64,000 nt of DNA from Sialis fuliginosa (Eukaryota > Arthropoda > Insecta > Megaloptera > Sialidae). The notes under the pieces are model-generated. The model was not told the DNA's origin. It ran no database searches and saw only the letters and a program-made list of their open reading frames with translations. Position numbers and translations under genes: made by a program. The stretch is from assembly GCA_961205875.1 (NCBI GenBank), contig OY540812.1, positions 3,534,001 to 3,598,000 of the forward strand, in the 5' to 3' direction. Numbering within the stretch: position 1 is the stretch's first letter; each line of letters opens with the position of its first letter. Shown here piece by piece: positions 1 to 10,535 of this stretch.

Positions 1-235
1 CCATATAAATTTTGTCAAAATCTGGTCATGGACTTTTTAGATATGCCACTCAAAAGGTAAAAAAAGAAGAAAACTTAAAAAACGACAAAAAAAAACTTTA
101 AAAATATTAAAAAGTATATAATAATAAAATTTAACAGTTTTTGAAGTCAATACAAAACTTTTTAAGAAAGAAATAAAATGAAAAACAAGTTCAAAAATGG
201 TTAAATTTAATTATTATATTTTTTTCAGTGTCTTT
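1..235 (-). repeat. Dispersed hairpin repeat, copy 1
   Basis: This stretch is the inverted, diverged counterpart of 37603-37790. Both contain 'tggcatatct' next to a 'ggtcatggac'/'ccatggtcag' word. Both also carry an internal hairpin whose arms read 'aaatttaacagttttt' and its complement, here about 128-215. It runs off the left edge of the window, so its true end is unknown. No coding potential is visible. The family is not named; the nearby 'gaagtc' word resembles a motif common at insect retroelement ends. Confidence 0.6.
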
Positions 236-299
236 AGGGTTCTTTTTGAAGTAAAAAAAAAAAATTAGATTATTCTTACGTCTAAATTATTTGATACTT

Positions 300-616
300 T
301 AATGCCTGGTATTATAAAGAATTTGCCGCAAAGCTTCCAGCTAATGCTATTAACTGAGAGTCCAATTGTTGTGAAATTGCTCGATATTTAAAAGCAGTGG
401 TAATAAATAAATGTATAATAATGCAAATGCTATGCATTTTATAAAGTACACTTATTTTAACTCGCTGATTTATACTTATTACGCATGCGTTGAAGTCATT
501 ATATGTACGATTTCATTGACAACATCTGTGAGTGGTTGTCATTTATATTTAATACCTAGCAGATAGCGTTAGCTGGGAGCTAATTTCAAGCAAATTCTTT
601 ATAATACTAGGCATAA
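300..616. mobile_element. Non-autonomous TIR element, family A member 1
   Basis: The two ends are inverted copies for about 55 bp: the left begins 'aatgcctggtattataaag' and the right ends 'ctttataatactaggcat'. The inner parts of the arms share 'agctaa(t/c)gctat'. The interior has no open frame of interest, so this is a miniature element that would depend on a transposase elsewhere. The same terminal word opens the elements at 7088 and 12231, although their interiors differ. The target duplication is probably TA-type but is not clear. Confidence 0.7.
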
Positions 617-619
617 TAA

Positions 620-1240
620 GAATCTTATCTGTATCTATATTAAACTACAAAACTGCTTGGTTGATAAACATATAACAAATAGGTATGTACGCTACCTATT
701 CATTGCTACTTATGGTATAATTTCTTTACTTAACGGTTATTATTCAAAACGTCAAGTTTTGCCATCTTTGTAAAGCCGACTACTACTACACCTGTGCAGA
801 GACTTGTTGTTCGTTTCAATGAAATCATAACTGGTAGCAGCTGATAGGTCATGCGATGTATTGCCGTTGCTTTTTATATCCTCTAGGATATGTAGTTATG
901 TTGGCATAATGCACCGCTTCAAGGGGCTTACATCAACACAGTGGGTAATTTGGGTGCTGTTAGATTAAATAGCCATGTATCTTTTTGGGGCTACTGATTA
1001 TGTAAATTGAAGATGATTGGGTTTTTGCGTACGTTATTATGAATATTACATTTAGTATTACAGAATCAATAGTTGAAAGAGTGTATTTTTTTTTATCTTT
1101 TGGTAGATTTATTAAACGTAACATATAAATTCATTTTAAGGGGAGGTCTTGCTATAAAACGCGAATTTTGAGAGATTTTTCTGGATTTTTTCTAGAAGAA
1201 AATTAACGGTGGATTATTTTAAATAAATACTTTAAAAAAA
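620..1240. other. AT-rich non-coding stretch
   Basis: No convincing reading frame, RNA gene or end-defined repeat is visible. Base composition is more mixed around 770-960 than in the flanks, with no further signal. Confidence 0.5.
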
Positions 1241-1242
1241 TT

Positions 1243-1402
1243 ACCGCAGGTCTATATCCTAATTCGTTCTCGAGATGTAAAATGTAAACTAAGTTTGTTA
1301 TTTCAATATTTTGGAGAAAAATGGTCGTAACTTTTGAACGGGTTGTCGGAATTGATATTTGTCGACGGATTTGAAATTAGTGTATTAAATTCTATTTAAT
1401 GA
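1243..1402 (+). repeat. Diverged single arm of the hAT foldback element
   Basis: The words 'accgcaggtct', 'cgttctcgagat', 'gtaacttttgaacggg', 'gtcggaattgat' and 'gacggatttgaaat' occur in the same order as in the left arm of the foldback elements at 10536 and 55704. Only one arm is present and neither terminus is found, so this is an old fragment, or the arm exists as an independent repeat. It abuts repeat R at 1408. Confidence 0.7.
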
Positions 1403-1407
1403 TATCC

Positions 1408-1742
1408 ATACTAATATTATAAATGCGAATATGTCTCTGTCTATCTGTTTGTTACCTTTTCAAGGCTAAACTGCTGAACCGATCTTGATGAAATTTAGCA
1501 GCGAGATAGCTTGCATTCTAAAGAAGAACATAGGCAATTTTGTATCCCGAAACATCTATTAGATAAAAAAATGGATATGTAACATTTGTACGCTGACCTG
1601 TTTTGTCGACTATCATAAAAGAAATCTGTATTACCTATCCTTCTTCTTCTTCATGAGTCTTATTTCAAGTAGATTTTCTCCTTTTTTGACAGCTCCTACT
1701 TAACATAAATTCCACGCGAACGAAATCGCGGGTAACAGAACT
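1408..1742 (+). repeat. Dispersed repeat R, copy 1 (near full length)
   Basis: Family landmarks appear in order: 'ctaatattataaatgcgaa' at the 5' end, a gtctctgtctatctgtttgt run, 'gaaccgatcttgatgaaatt', 'agatagcttgcat', 'tagataaaaaaatgg', 'cgactatcataa', 'aatctgtattacc', then 'aattccacgcgaacgaaatc' and 'gcgggtaaca'. About ten copies in both orientations lie in the window (13.9, 14.1, 43.4, 44.3, 51.1, 52.2, 53.5, 59.1 and 62.8 kb). Similar sequence is very common in insect genomes. Class is uncertain; a short retroelement tail is a reasonable guess. Confidence 0.75.
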
Positions 1743-1744
1743 TG

Positions 1745-2138
1745 AAAATTTTGGTCAAAAAACATAAATTTATTTGATAGAAAGTTGCAAAATTATGAAC
1801 GGATATTTCGGGAAAATAACATTTTTGCTACCGAAAATATTAAATATATATTAATAAAAAATAGTTTTAAATCAATTCCCACGTGGTTGCTTTGCTACAA
1901 AATGATGAGGTGGATTGCATTTACAAACACAGCACATACAAGATTTACTTAACAAAATTTTAAATATTTTTTTTGATATTAGGTTACATTACGAAGCAGC
2001 TACGAAAAAGGAAGAATAAGATATTAAAATTAGGTCAAAAAATTCGAAACTTATTATTTAAACTATTATTTAGAAATCAATAATTGTTTTTTTTTTAAAT
2101 AAATTTTTTTTATAACGTTAGTTATTTTGTTTTTTAAT
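1745..2138. other. AT-rich non-coding stretch
   Basis: No gene or structured repeat is recognised here. Confidence 0.4.
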
Positions 2139-2265
2139 GTTCGGGGCCAAGAATGAAATAGTTACACTACTGTTTAAAAAAAGGACAAGTATATTCCAAA
2201 CCTGTTTCTATCTCTTTCTTTTGACACGACTCTGTTTTCAAGTCAGATGTCTGTGTCTATGGTTT
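2139..2265 (+). repeat. Dispersed repeat Z, copy 1
   Basis: This is about 95% identical by eye to 8452-8587, sharing 'aagaatgaaatagttacact', 'ggacaagtatattccaaac' and 'tttcttttgacacgactctg'. A small hairpin (gactc / gagtc) lies near its 3' end in the second copy. There is no coding frame. At 8452 the copy sits directly between a foldback arm and a tandem array, which this copy lacks. Confidence 0.7.
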
Positions 2266-2494
2266 CTGTAGCAAATTCTCAGTTAACATTAAATATCCAA
2301 ATTATATATGTATATAAAACAATTGGCTGACAAGATTAACACTGATGTATGTAACTCTGGGTTAAAAATTCAACTAAACCCTCCTCTTTAGTCTAAACAT
2401 ACCCAGTAGTCAAAGTATTTAACACAATGGCACATATAAATTTCACAAAAGGTGGTAGTTATGTTTCTTACATACACCGTGTGTGTGTAAATGC

Positions 2495-2600
2495 ACAAAG
2501 ATTCTCGCGGGGGTGGTGAACGGGTGGAGGGGGGATCCTCAAAGTCTTTGTTCCCGCCCACCGCGCCGCAACAATAATTGTCTGCAGTTACAATTTTCGA
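2495..2600. other. GC-rich unique patch
   Basis: A short CpG-containing stretch (gggggtggtgaacgggtgg, then cgcccaccgcgccgcaac) stands out from the AT-rich background and is not repeated in the window. It is flanked by CA/TG microsatellites (2483-2492, 2681-2694, 2780-2792). It could be part of a conserved non-coding element, but no exon can be recognised. Confidence 0.3.
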
Positions 2601-2939
2601 TGTTGAACATGACAATTAATTACGCGCTATCACAACAGATACATGCCAGAGGTAGGTCCTCCAGACATCACATGACACTCACACACACACACACGCTATA
2701 CGCATTCAGTCACACACCCACTTGGAATATATATGTATGTATGTTTAAATGCACCACTGAACACATTAAATATTCACAAATGTGTGTGTGTGTATGGCTG
2801 CAATTTAGTGGTTGTACACTGACAGTACAGTTCCTTTTTCTATTGAACTGTGTGCAGTATATTATTCGCTTTGTTATGTTTAAATTAAACTCATTTAGGT
2901 TTGTTCGTAGGAAGCGTAATATGTATTTAAGGCAAGAGA

Positions 2940-3150
2940 GTTATAAGATTGTTAAAACATTTTTTTTTTTAATATTCGGAATGCTATATGTGCAAAATGT
3001 GCATTTGTATATCCTTAAAACACCTTATGAAGGAATTTGTAATTGGATATCATCATGAGGTTCCTAAATGATTTTCTTTATTAGAAAAAAAAACATAATT
3101 TTCTGGGTATTATATCTCGGTAACGGGGTAAGATATTTGAATGCGCAATA
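2940..3150 (+). repeat. Dispersed repeat Y, copy 1
   Basis: It matches 60240-60435 in the same orientation. Shared words include 'ggaatttgtaattggat', 'gaggttcctaaatgattttc', 'attatatctcggtaacgg' and 'gatatttgaatgcgcaata'. The match supplies the 3' end of a 191-codon frame starting at 2483, which is one reason I reject that frame as a gene. Confidence 0.7.
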
Positions 3151-3159
3151 ATTTAAATT

Positions 3160-4250
3160 AAAGAGACATTCAGTACCTTTAAAATGATGTATAACAGTCA
3201 AACATTTATTATAGTTAATCGTTTGAAAAATGCTCTCAAAATAAGATTATTTTTATAAAAAAACCAAAAAATAAACATCAGTTATCAGTTTCGAGAAAAA
3301 CGCGTTCAAAGTTTATATACCTATATATGGGGCATTCCATAACGAACCATCTAGCCCGTGACCCTGACCATTTTTGATTTGGTTTATTATTTTATATTTT
3401 ATAGTACCCATATTAATAATTACTCATGAATTTTTTCAAATTTTTTTTTCAACTCTGTAAGAAGTTATAAAAATTTTAGTTCGAAAATTTTTAAATTCCT
3501 ATAGCTTTTCGAAAAACACAGATATATCAAATATATATATATATATATATAGCTATGGCTATTCAATGCTACGCATCATCTTTAAATCGCTGTAACTCCG
3601 TCAGTTTTTGGAATTGAGGTATAGGGTTTTAAACATATATTTTTGAAACCCTGTTTATTGATAAAATGCAAAAAATTTGATATTTTCACATTTTTAGACT
3701 AGAATACCCTCTTAATAAGCGAAAACGATTACTTGTACGAAAAAAGTTGTAAGATCATTATTGTAGGTAATTTTCTAAACTTTATATTTTTTTTAGTCAT
3801 AGAACCGATAGATACAGAGATATTTACTTAAAACTAATTGTTAACACCTTTTGTGGGCTGTAGAAAAGTATGCTCCATGGGATTGTTGGGGACTTTTGGT
3901 ACCTTATTTATAAAGAAAAAATGAAGATGTATACAAAAATTCAGCTCCTTGCGAATTTTTCCCTGGACTAATCAGTTAAAAACAAAAAAATAAATGAAAA
4001 GTGACATATCTGCTTTATCCATACAACTGCAGATTTATTGTTACTTAAGTTGTGTCGTACATACGAGGGTTGTTTGAGTATCTGTGTTCTCTCGGACCAC
4101 CGGCAAAGTTAATTACCACGATACAAGATGACAAAACTAAATTCTGATAAGTTATAAATATTTCGCATGCACGTGACGGGAATTATAACAAACTGTTCGA
4201 GATTTGATTTTAACTAATGTTCATAATAAAATAAGTAATCAATTATATTG
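3160..4250. other. AT-rich non-coding stretch with an (AT)n microsatellite
   Basis: It contains an (AT)n tract at about 3530-3551 and many A/T homopolymers. The words 'gggcattccataacgaacc' (3330) and 'gctgtaactccgtcag' (3591) look like repeat sequence, but no partner was found in the window. No gene is seen. Confidence 0.45.
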
Positions 4251-4257
4251 ATATAAT

Positions 4258-4373
4258 AGTATATTATACCACGAGTCAATAATGATAGCTATTATTACCG
4301 AGGATAATACCGAGGATAAAAAACATTCCGAGGTAATAATTGCCATTATTGCGAGTAGTATACTGTACTTTAT
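4258..4373. repeat. Imperfect palindrome, about 116 bp
   Basis: The left arm (agtatattatacc ... caataatgatagctattatt ... ccgagg) is answered by the right arm (ccgaggtaataattgcc ... attattgcgagtagtatact). The loop repeats 'accgagg'. It is probably a miniature palindromic element or a decayed foldback. No flanking duplication is evident. Confidence 0.55.
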
Positions 4374-4379
4374 CCACGT

Positions 4380-5448
4380 CTATTTGAATTACTTAATTAC
4401 TTAAAACACAACTGAATACAAGGAATGCAAGCTTCAACAAAACGTCATGTAGAAATGAATATGAATAATGATAAAAAAAGGAAACACTTACACATCAACA
4501 TTTCACTTTTAAAATACTGTTCACCCTCGCGAAGAGGTTTTATAGTCTTTTTCACTACTTCGTACTAGAATTATTGTAAAGAATAAAAAATTACAATAAA
4601 CTCGCTCTGATATCACACAGCTGTGAAAGTATATGTCAAACGTTAGTTACGCAAACAGCCACTAGGGAAATTATCTTGTACCAATATTAGCTTCTATCGC
4701 ATTTTTCGCATGTAATCACCGATACATTTCACTCATTTTAATAGACTTTAGAATTTGTGTATTTTGTTTCCATAGTATTTTTAATTTGAAAAATTGTGAT
4801 TGGTGCACAAGCGGGTATAATGGTCATTATTCCCTCTGTGATTAATATATAGCATTATATAGTAAAAACTATGTATGTAATACATGTATTATATATAAGT
4901 CGTGGATAAATTAAATTATGAAAGTAAAATATATTTTTAATTTAAAACATTTTTTGTCGATGAATAAAATATTCAACATTTTCTTCTTTTTTTTTGGGGG
5001 TGGGGTCAGGGGGGGGGCATTTATTACGATAATATTAGAAATGAAATTCTTTGATTTGATTCATCTTGTGTTATTTTAAGATGCAAATATAATTATCTTA
5101 ATTTAATTAATGTTTTCTGAGTAAGATTTTTTTAAGTGATTTTTCCTGTTCTTATATGACAAGTTGATAATGGTTTTTATATTTATTATTATATATATGT
5201 ATGTACTTACTTTGAATGAATTATGTATGTTTTTTTTTGATAAAAAATATTTAATCTTTCATATACTGTATGTATTATACTTTCACAATTTATTTATGAT
5301 TATAAAATGTAACTATATATGAAACATAAGAACGTGAAGATTTTTATAATATCTGTTGTATGTACTTATAGGTATAGGTTATTTTTTTCTGGTGAAAGTT
5401 CATAAACTGTTTATTCATAACATGTGACTTATTTGATATCAAAATTAT
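4380..5448. other. AT-rich non-coding stretch
   Basis: No gene is recognised. It includes a G9 tract (5009-5017) just downstream of a T-rich/G-rich junction and many short TA repeats. Confidence 0.4.
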
Positions 5449-6110
5449 GCCAAGTAAATGCACAGTGCTTCCTCGTGTTAAATTCACTAAAGGTAGGTAT
5501 TGAATAATTTAAATAAAAACCGATAAATTGCCTGGCATTGGTAAACCATTTAATTTTTAAACAATTTTACTAGAAAATATTAGTTCGAAATTTTTCTTAA
5601 GTCGCACCTGATTATTTTTTCGTGTTTTTAATTTTTTGACAAATTCAATCTAAATCTAAACGTCAAATTTACATTTAAAACGTCAAAATTACATTTAATA
5701 TGTCAAAGTAAATATCAATTAAAAAAAAACAAAACACTATTTTTTAAATTAAATTGAGATAAATCTTTCTAAGGAAATCATTGTAGACCTATAATATAGG
5801 AAATTGAATGTTCTACAAAAAATATCCCATACAATTTTTACGTAACATGTTTCGTTATTGAGATATCTTAAAAAAAAATATTTTATGATGTCACCCCTCC
5901 CCCTTCCACATCCATCTAACCAAGTTTCATTAATATCGGTTCAGTGGTTCATGAGTTATACGTGTGACAAGGATTCAGACACAAACAGACGGACAGACAG
6001 ATAGACACGGACCGAAAAGTGTTTGTCTTGACCTGAAACAGAAAACAATTTTTTTGTCTCATTCTAAAACGATCACAAAGCTTCTCGTATCTTCGATATC
6101 ACGAGGAAGC
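5449..6110 (-). repeat. Dispersed repeat E, copy 1 (longest)
   Basis: On the minus strand it starts 'gcttcctcgtgatatcgaag', then 'atacgagaagctttgtgatc', a tctgtctgtccgtctgttt run, 'tgaaccactgaaccgatatt', and finishes 'cacgaggaagcactgtgcat' plus 'ttacttggca'. The inner boundaries form an 11-bp inverted repeat (gcttcctcgtg / cacgaggaagc), but shared sequence continues past it on one side, so TIRs do not define the element. Other copies or fragments are at 15003, 22248, 33021, 47071, 48479 and 54985. There is no protein. Confidence 0.7.
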
Positions 6111-6169
6111 AAAAAACAAATTAACAAATTTCATTCACCTTTTTTTACTGTCTTCTTAGTATAGTATAA

Positions 6170-7080
6170 TATAAATAAATACGAATTCTATTATAAAGAT
6201 ACTTCTTTTTGACAAATTCCCATAGAGAACATATATATTTTTTTATAATTCATGAGAAAATCCCCGCATCAGGCCACCCATAACGGAAATATATGTATAT
6301 CTAATCTATATTAAATCGTTTGTTTTTTAATCAATAATAAGAATTTCTTATACATATTCATATGAAATCAATTAAAGAACAAAAAACCCGATCACGATTA
6401 TCATATCAATGGCTGAAGTTGAGATTTGAATTTTAAATCCTGTGGATACTGAATGAATTGTGGACGACCCAGGTTTGGAGAACATCGATTTAAATTATTT
6501 TTATTTTAAATTAATTGCTTTTTAGATAAAAACAGTTGTAACAATGTCATGAATCACTTATTTATTTTTTGAATTTCTTTTTGTTTGTTTGAAATTATAT
6601 ATATGTGATGGTTCAACCTCTTTCATGAGCGTAACTAAATATTTTTAGATAATATATTTTATATTTTTATAAAATGGAAAAAGTTGTTTAAAAAATTTAA
6701 AAAAATTAGGTAATAATATTTAATCATAAAAATTTATGTTTAGATTGCAATAAAAATCTACAACTTTTATTTAATAGCTTCGAGTTTTTAACATAGTAAT
6801 ATACGGGTGTCCAATTTTAACTTTTACACTGTAATATTTTGCATTTTCGAGAATTATTTGTTTGGTTTTGAAGGAGAAACAAAATTTTTTTTTTAATTTA
6901 AAAATTAAATTTTCCAAGATATTTAGCAGGCATGACATTTTTGGACCTAATAAAATATGGGAAATAATTTAATTTTTTTTTCATTTGAAAAAGACCTTAA
7001 AAATGTTCACCAAAACAAAAACTGAAACGTCGTTTTATTTCCCACTCAAAATTAAATAATTTTGATTTGAAACATTTTTT
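6170..7080. other. AT-rich non-coding stretch
   Basis: No gene or clear element ends are seen. 'atacgggtgtccaattttaa' at about 6802 resembles a mariner-type terminus, but I found no inverted partner. Confidence 0.4.
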
Positions 7081-7087
7081 GAAAGTC

Positions 7088-7429
7088 TAATGTCTGGTAT
7101 TACAGACTATCTAGCTTGCAAACACTTTCAAACAGGGTATCAAACTTATATGACAGTTCTTTTTGAGTTTTTGATAAATAGTTTAATGCGCAGTAAGTTG
7201 GTTTTTACCGTTTTTAAGCCTTTGCACTTTACAGAAACGATCTCCGTCACCGCTTCGACCTTACAAAACTATTACATGTTAGCTGCGTCAAAACGCAGCG
7301 CCGTTTCGACGCAGCTAACATGCCACTTGTGTTGAAATCACATATAATAGATTTGCAAGGTCGAAGCGGTGACGGAGACAACTACAAGAAAATTGTCATC
7401 TAAGTTTGATACTGTAATACCGGATATTA
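7088..7429. mobile_element. TIR element with nested hairpins, family A member 2
   Basis: The ends are 'taatgtctggtattacag' and 'ctgtaataccggatatta'. Inside, 7241-7262 (tctccgtcaccgcttcgacc...) is the inverted complement of 7357-7378, and 7275-7289 (catgttagctgcgtc) is the perfect complement of 7308-7322. This gives a two-tier hairpin centred near 7299. The subterminal words 'aacttatatgacagttcttt' are shared with the 12231 element. A frame at 7090-7335 is an artefact of the element. Confidence 0.8.
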
Positions 7430-7439
7430 ATTTAAGAAA

Positions 7440-8200
7440 TATTCAGGTGTTAATTTTTCAAATGAATGTACTAAATAAAAAAACTATATTAATTTAAATT
7501 AAGATATTGGCTTGACCCTTAATAATACAGGTAAAATCACCTGTCTATTAAGTACACAAATATTAATATATCAGTAAATATGCAAAATCTACTTATCCAT
7601 TTATTAAAAAAAAAAACTCTTTTATCAGAATATCTAAAACTCGAACATACAATTTTAACGACAAAAATTCTAATACCTATGATAAAAATCCATATTCAAA
7701 AGAAACAGGAAAAATAAATTTAGTTACAAGAAGTGAAATATGACAATTTAATGGTTTCTATAGCCTCACAACAAAATATCAGATAAAGTTATTCACAATG
7801 TATAAATTATGCTAATAATATTTCAGAAGCAGTCTAGATGTATATGTATACAAGGTAGGCATTTATAATCCATTAATATAAATAATTGACGTTAATTATT
7901 AACCCATAATTCATTCCACAATCTGTGGACAACTCCTTGAATGGCCGCTTTAGTGACGTCACAAATTACCGCATATGGATACCAGTTTTACACAAAAACT
8001 TTACTGATTTATTTGTTGATTTTAATGAGTGATAATTAATAAAGCATCTCAGGTATTGAATTGTGTGTGTGCCTTTTTATATTTACTAAGAATTTATTTA
8101 TGATATGATTTATGGTTATTGCTTTGTATGTACTTTAATTAATAAGGAATTTATTATGAGTATTTTTATATAAAGTAGTGTTAATTCAGATTAAAAACCA
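7440..8200. other. AT-rich non-coding stretch
   Basis: No gene is seen. A somewhat more complex unique part lies at about 7910-7990 (contains gtgacgtcac). Confidence 0.4.
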
Positions 8201-8201
8201 T

Positions 8202-8445
8202 CCCGGGAAAAAATTTCAGATCTGAAGTGATCTCGGTTGATCTTCATTTTGGAACAAATCAGATCTTTGTAAATAAATAAACTTTTGTCTACCTTAAATA
8301 ACAAATACACATATACTACCTATATAGAAACCTTGTTTATAATTCAATCAATTAAAAAAAAATTGTACAGAAACGAATTGAATGATATTTGAGGCCCGTG
8401 TATTAAATTAATAAATAAATTCACAACTCACTTCACAACTCATTT
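8202..8445 (+). repeat. Solo arm of the 687-bp palindrome
   Basis: It begins 'cccgggaaaaaatttcagat' and follows the left arm of 17039-17725 closely through 'aataaataaattcacaac'. The centre and the right arm are missing. It joins repeat Z at 8452 almost directly. Confidence 0.8.
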
Positions 8446-8451
8446 TTAATA

Positions 8452-8587
8452 TTCGGGGCTAAGAATGAAATAGTTACACTGCTGTTTAAAAAAAGGACAA
8501 GTATATTCCAAACCAGTTTCTATCTCTTTCTTTTGACACGACTCTGTTTTCGAGTCAGATGCGTGGTCCATTCTCTATGTCTATGAT
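8452..8587 (+). repeat. Dispersed repeat Z, copy 2
   Basis: This is the second copy of 2139-2265, with an added 'gcgtggtccattct' near the 3' end. It lies between the solo palindrome arm (8202-8445) and the tandem array (8587-8932). Confidence 0.7.
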
Positions 8588-8932
8588 CAAAAATCGTGTT
8601 TAAACTCTCTTCTTTTCTTTTTATAATTTATGGCCAGCCCTTGTAAACAAAAACTGTTAATCGCGCGTAAAAATGTTAATACATCAAAAATCGTGTTTAA
8701 ACTCTCGTTTTTTTATAATTTATGGACAGCCCTTGCAAACAAAAACTGTGAATCGCGCGTAAAAATGTTGAAACATCAAAAATCGTGTTTAAACTCTCTT
8801 CTTTTCTTTTCATAATTTATGGCCAGCCCTTGTAAACAAAAACTGTGAATCGCGCGTGAAATGTTGAAACATCAAAAATCCTGTTTAAACTCTCGTTTTT
8901 TTTTATAATTTATGGACAGCCCTTGTAAACAA
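8587..8932 (+). repeat. Tandem array, four units in A-B-A-B order
   Basis: The phrase 'tcaaaaatcgtgtttaaact' recurs at 8587, 8684, 8776 and 8872 (spacings 97, 92, 96). Units 1 and 3 read 'ctcttcttttcttt' then 'atggccagccc'. Units 2 and 4 read 'ctcgttttttt' then 'atggacagccc'. The higher-order period is therefore about 189 bp. All units share 'ttgtaaacaaaaactg' and 'aatcgcgcgt', except the truncated last one. An in-frame run through it (8630-8815) is a by-product. Confidence 0.85.
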
Positions 8933-8984
8933 TGCATAAGCTTTATAGCGATACAAAATTGATAATATAATTGATTATCCGGAC

Positions 8985-9370
8985 AGCGCGCAAACACGTT
9001 TAGAGTCTCTGATCTCTATGTACAAGTGACATATAAGGAAAGGCTGTTTGTTAGCGTCGACACGTTGCCCTAACCGTGTCACGTGACCGGCGTCGTATGA
9101 CGCACAGGTGACTAGATCTTCACACAAATCCATCAATTTCGATCACAACAGATCAATGCATCAATGTCGTGATTTTTTACATACAGTGGTGATGGGTTTT
9201 TGACGCTTCGCGTGAGAAAACCATATTTGCATATCCTTTGTTTCGCTTGCAACACTTCTCTTCAAGAGATGTCTTAAAGAAGAAGTGTTTATGTCTGTCC
9301 TCGAGGCTGCAGGATTTTTACGTGTTAACATCAAAAATACGAGTGTAACTTACGAAGGTGTGATGACAAT
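8985..9370. other. GC-richer unique region
   Basis: It is not repeated in the window and is richer in CpG (gcgtcgacacgttgcc, gtcacgtgaccggcgtcg). It includes the E-box-like palindrome gtcacgtgac and a 39-nt imperfect hairpin at 9251-9289. It is a candidate regulatory or conserved non-coding segment; no exon is recognisable. Confidence 0.3.
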
Positions 9371-9374
9371 TTAA

Positions 9375-10527
9375 CAATTAAGTATGTTATTGAATAATTT
9401 GGGAATTATATTGACAAATGTATTTAAATTAATCACTAAACAGGCCTTGCACTTTTTACAAGGATATGTTTTTCTTGTTTGGCGCTGAAAAAGAATATTA
9501 ATATTAATTTTGAGAACTTCATACTTTATTTTGATTTATTCTAACTGATGACTTTTATAGATCATAGTTTTTTCTTCAATTGCTTTTTGAAGTTATACTT
9601 CTTTAGGCGCGTTCAAGGTGAAATTTTAGTACAATACAACGGAAAGAAATTAACACCATGAAGTAAGGATAGGTGTAGATAATAGAGATTTATGTTATAA
9701 AAAATTTGCACGCTAGATGTCACTACGACATAAAATATAATTTATAATTCGCATACATAAGTACACACACACTTTTTTTTTGATAGCTTTACCATTTTTG
9801 ACCGAGTTAAGGAAAGAATATTTTTATTTTTCCAAATTTCCTCTTGCACTATTTTTACGATCATACAAGTGTGGTTTTTGCTTCGATTTCAAAAAAACTC
9901 GCTCAAAAATTGAAGAAACTGATCTAAAAAAGTCATTTATTAGATGGAGGATCTCAAAATTGATATAAATTATCAATTAAAAAAATATAACAAAAAATTT
10001 TATAGGTGTTAAAAATATCATATATTAATAAAGGCAAACATTTATCATTTAGTAATTTTCTTTGAATACTTAAAAAAAAATATTTTAATGTAATAAAATT
10101 TTATTTAGAAAATTACTTGGGTATTAAAAAATGGCAATATTATAGTTGTCCATATATAATCACATATTCAAGTACAAAATATGACTAAAATAAATGTTGT
10201 GCTTTTGAGAAATATTAATTTATTGATACTTTCGATGGAATAATATGTAAATATTATATAAAAGTACATGAATTTTGTTATTCAAATTTTTGTGTATACA
10301 TATTTAATATATTTTTGATTTAAATGTCATTTTATGGTACTTTATAGACTCATTCATTACATACTTTATGTACAAATCTAAGTGTATGAATGTTAAATGA
10401 ATATTTACACAAAATATTCAAATTATATAAACCCACTCAATATTTTCTATGCCTACTGAATACATATAAACGCGTAATAATATGAAAATATGCATATATA
10501 ATACGTAAATATTATTATTACTTATGT
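9375..10527. other. AT-rich non-coding stretch
   Basis: No gene or end-defined element is seen before the hAT insertion. A 62-codon frame at 9780-9968 is low-complexity and not convincing. Confidence 0.4.
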
Positions 10528-10535
10528 ATATCTTC

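Noticed and set aside
2483-3058. 191-codon plus-strand frame, the longest in the window
   Set aside because: It crosses a GC-rich patch, two CA/TG microsatellites and the start of dispersed repeat Y; composition is low-complexity and no domain is seen.
8630-8815. 61-codon frame with internal repeats
   Set aside because: It is the translation of the tandem array.
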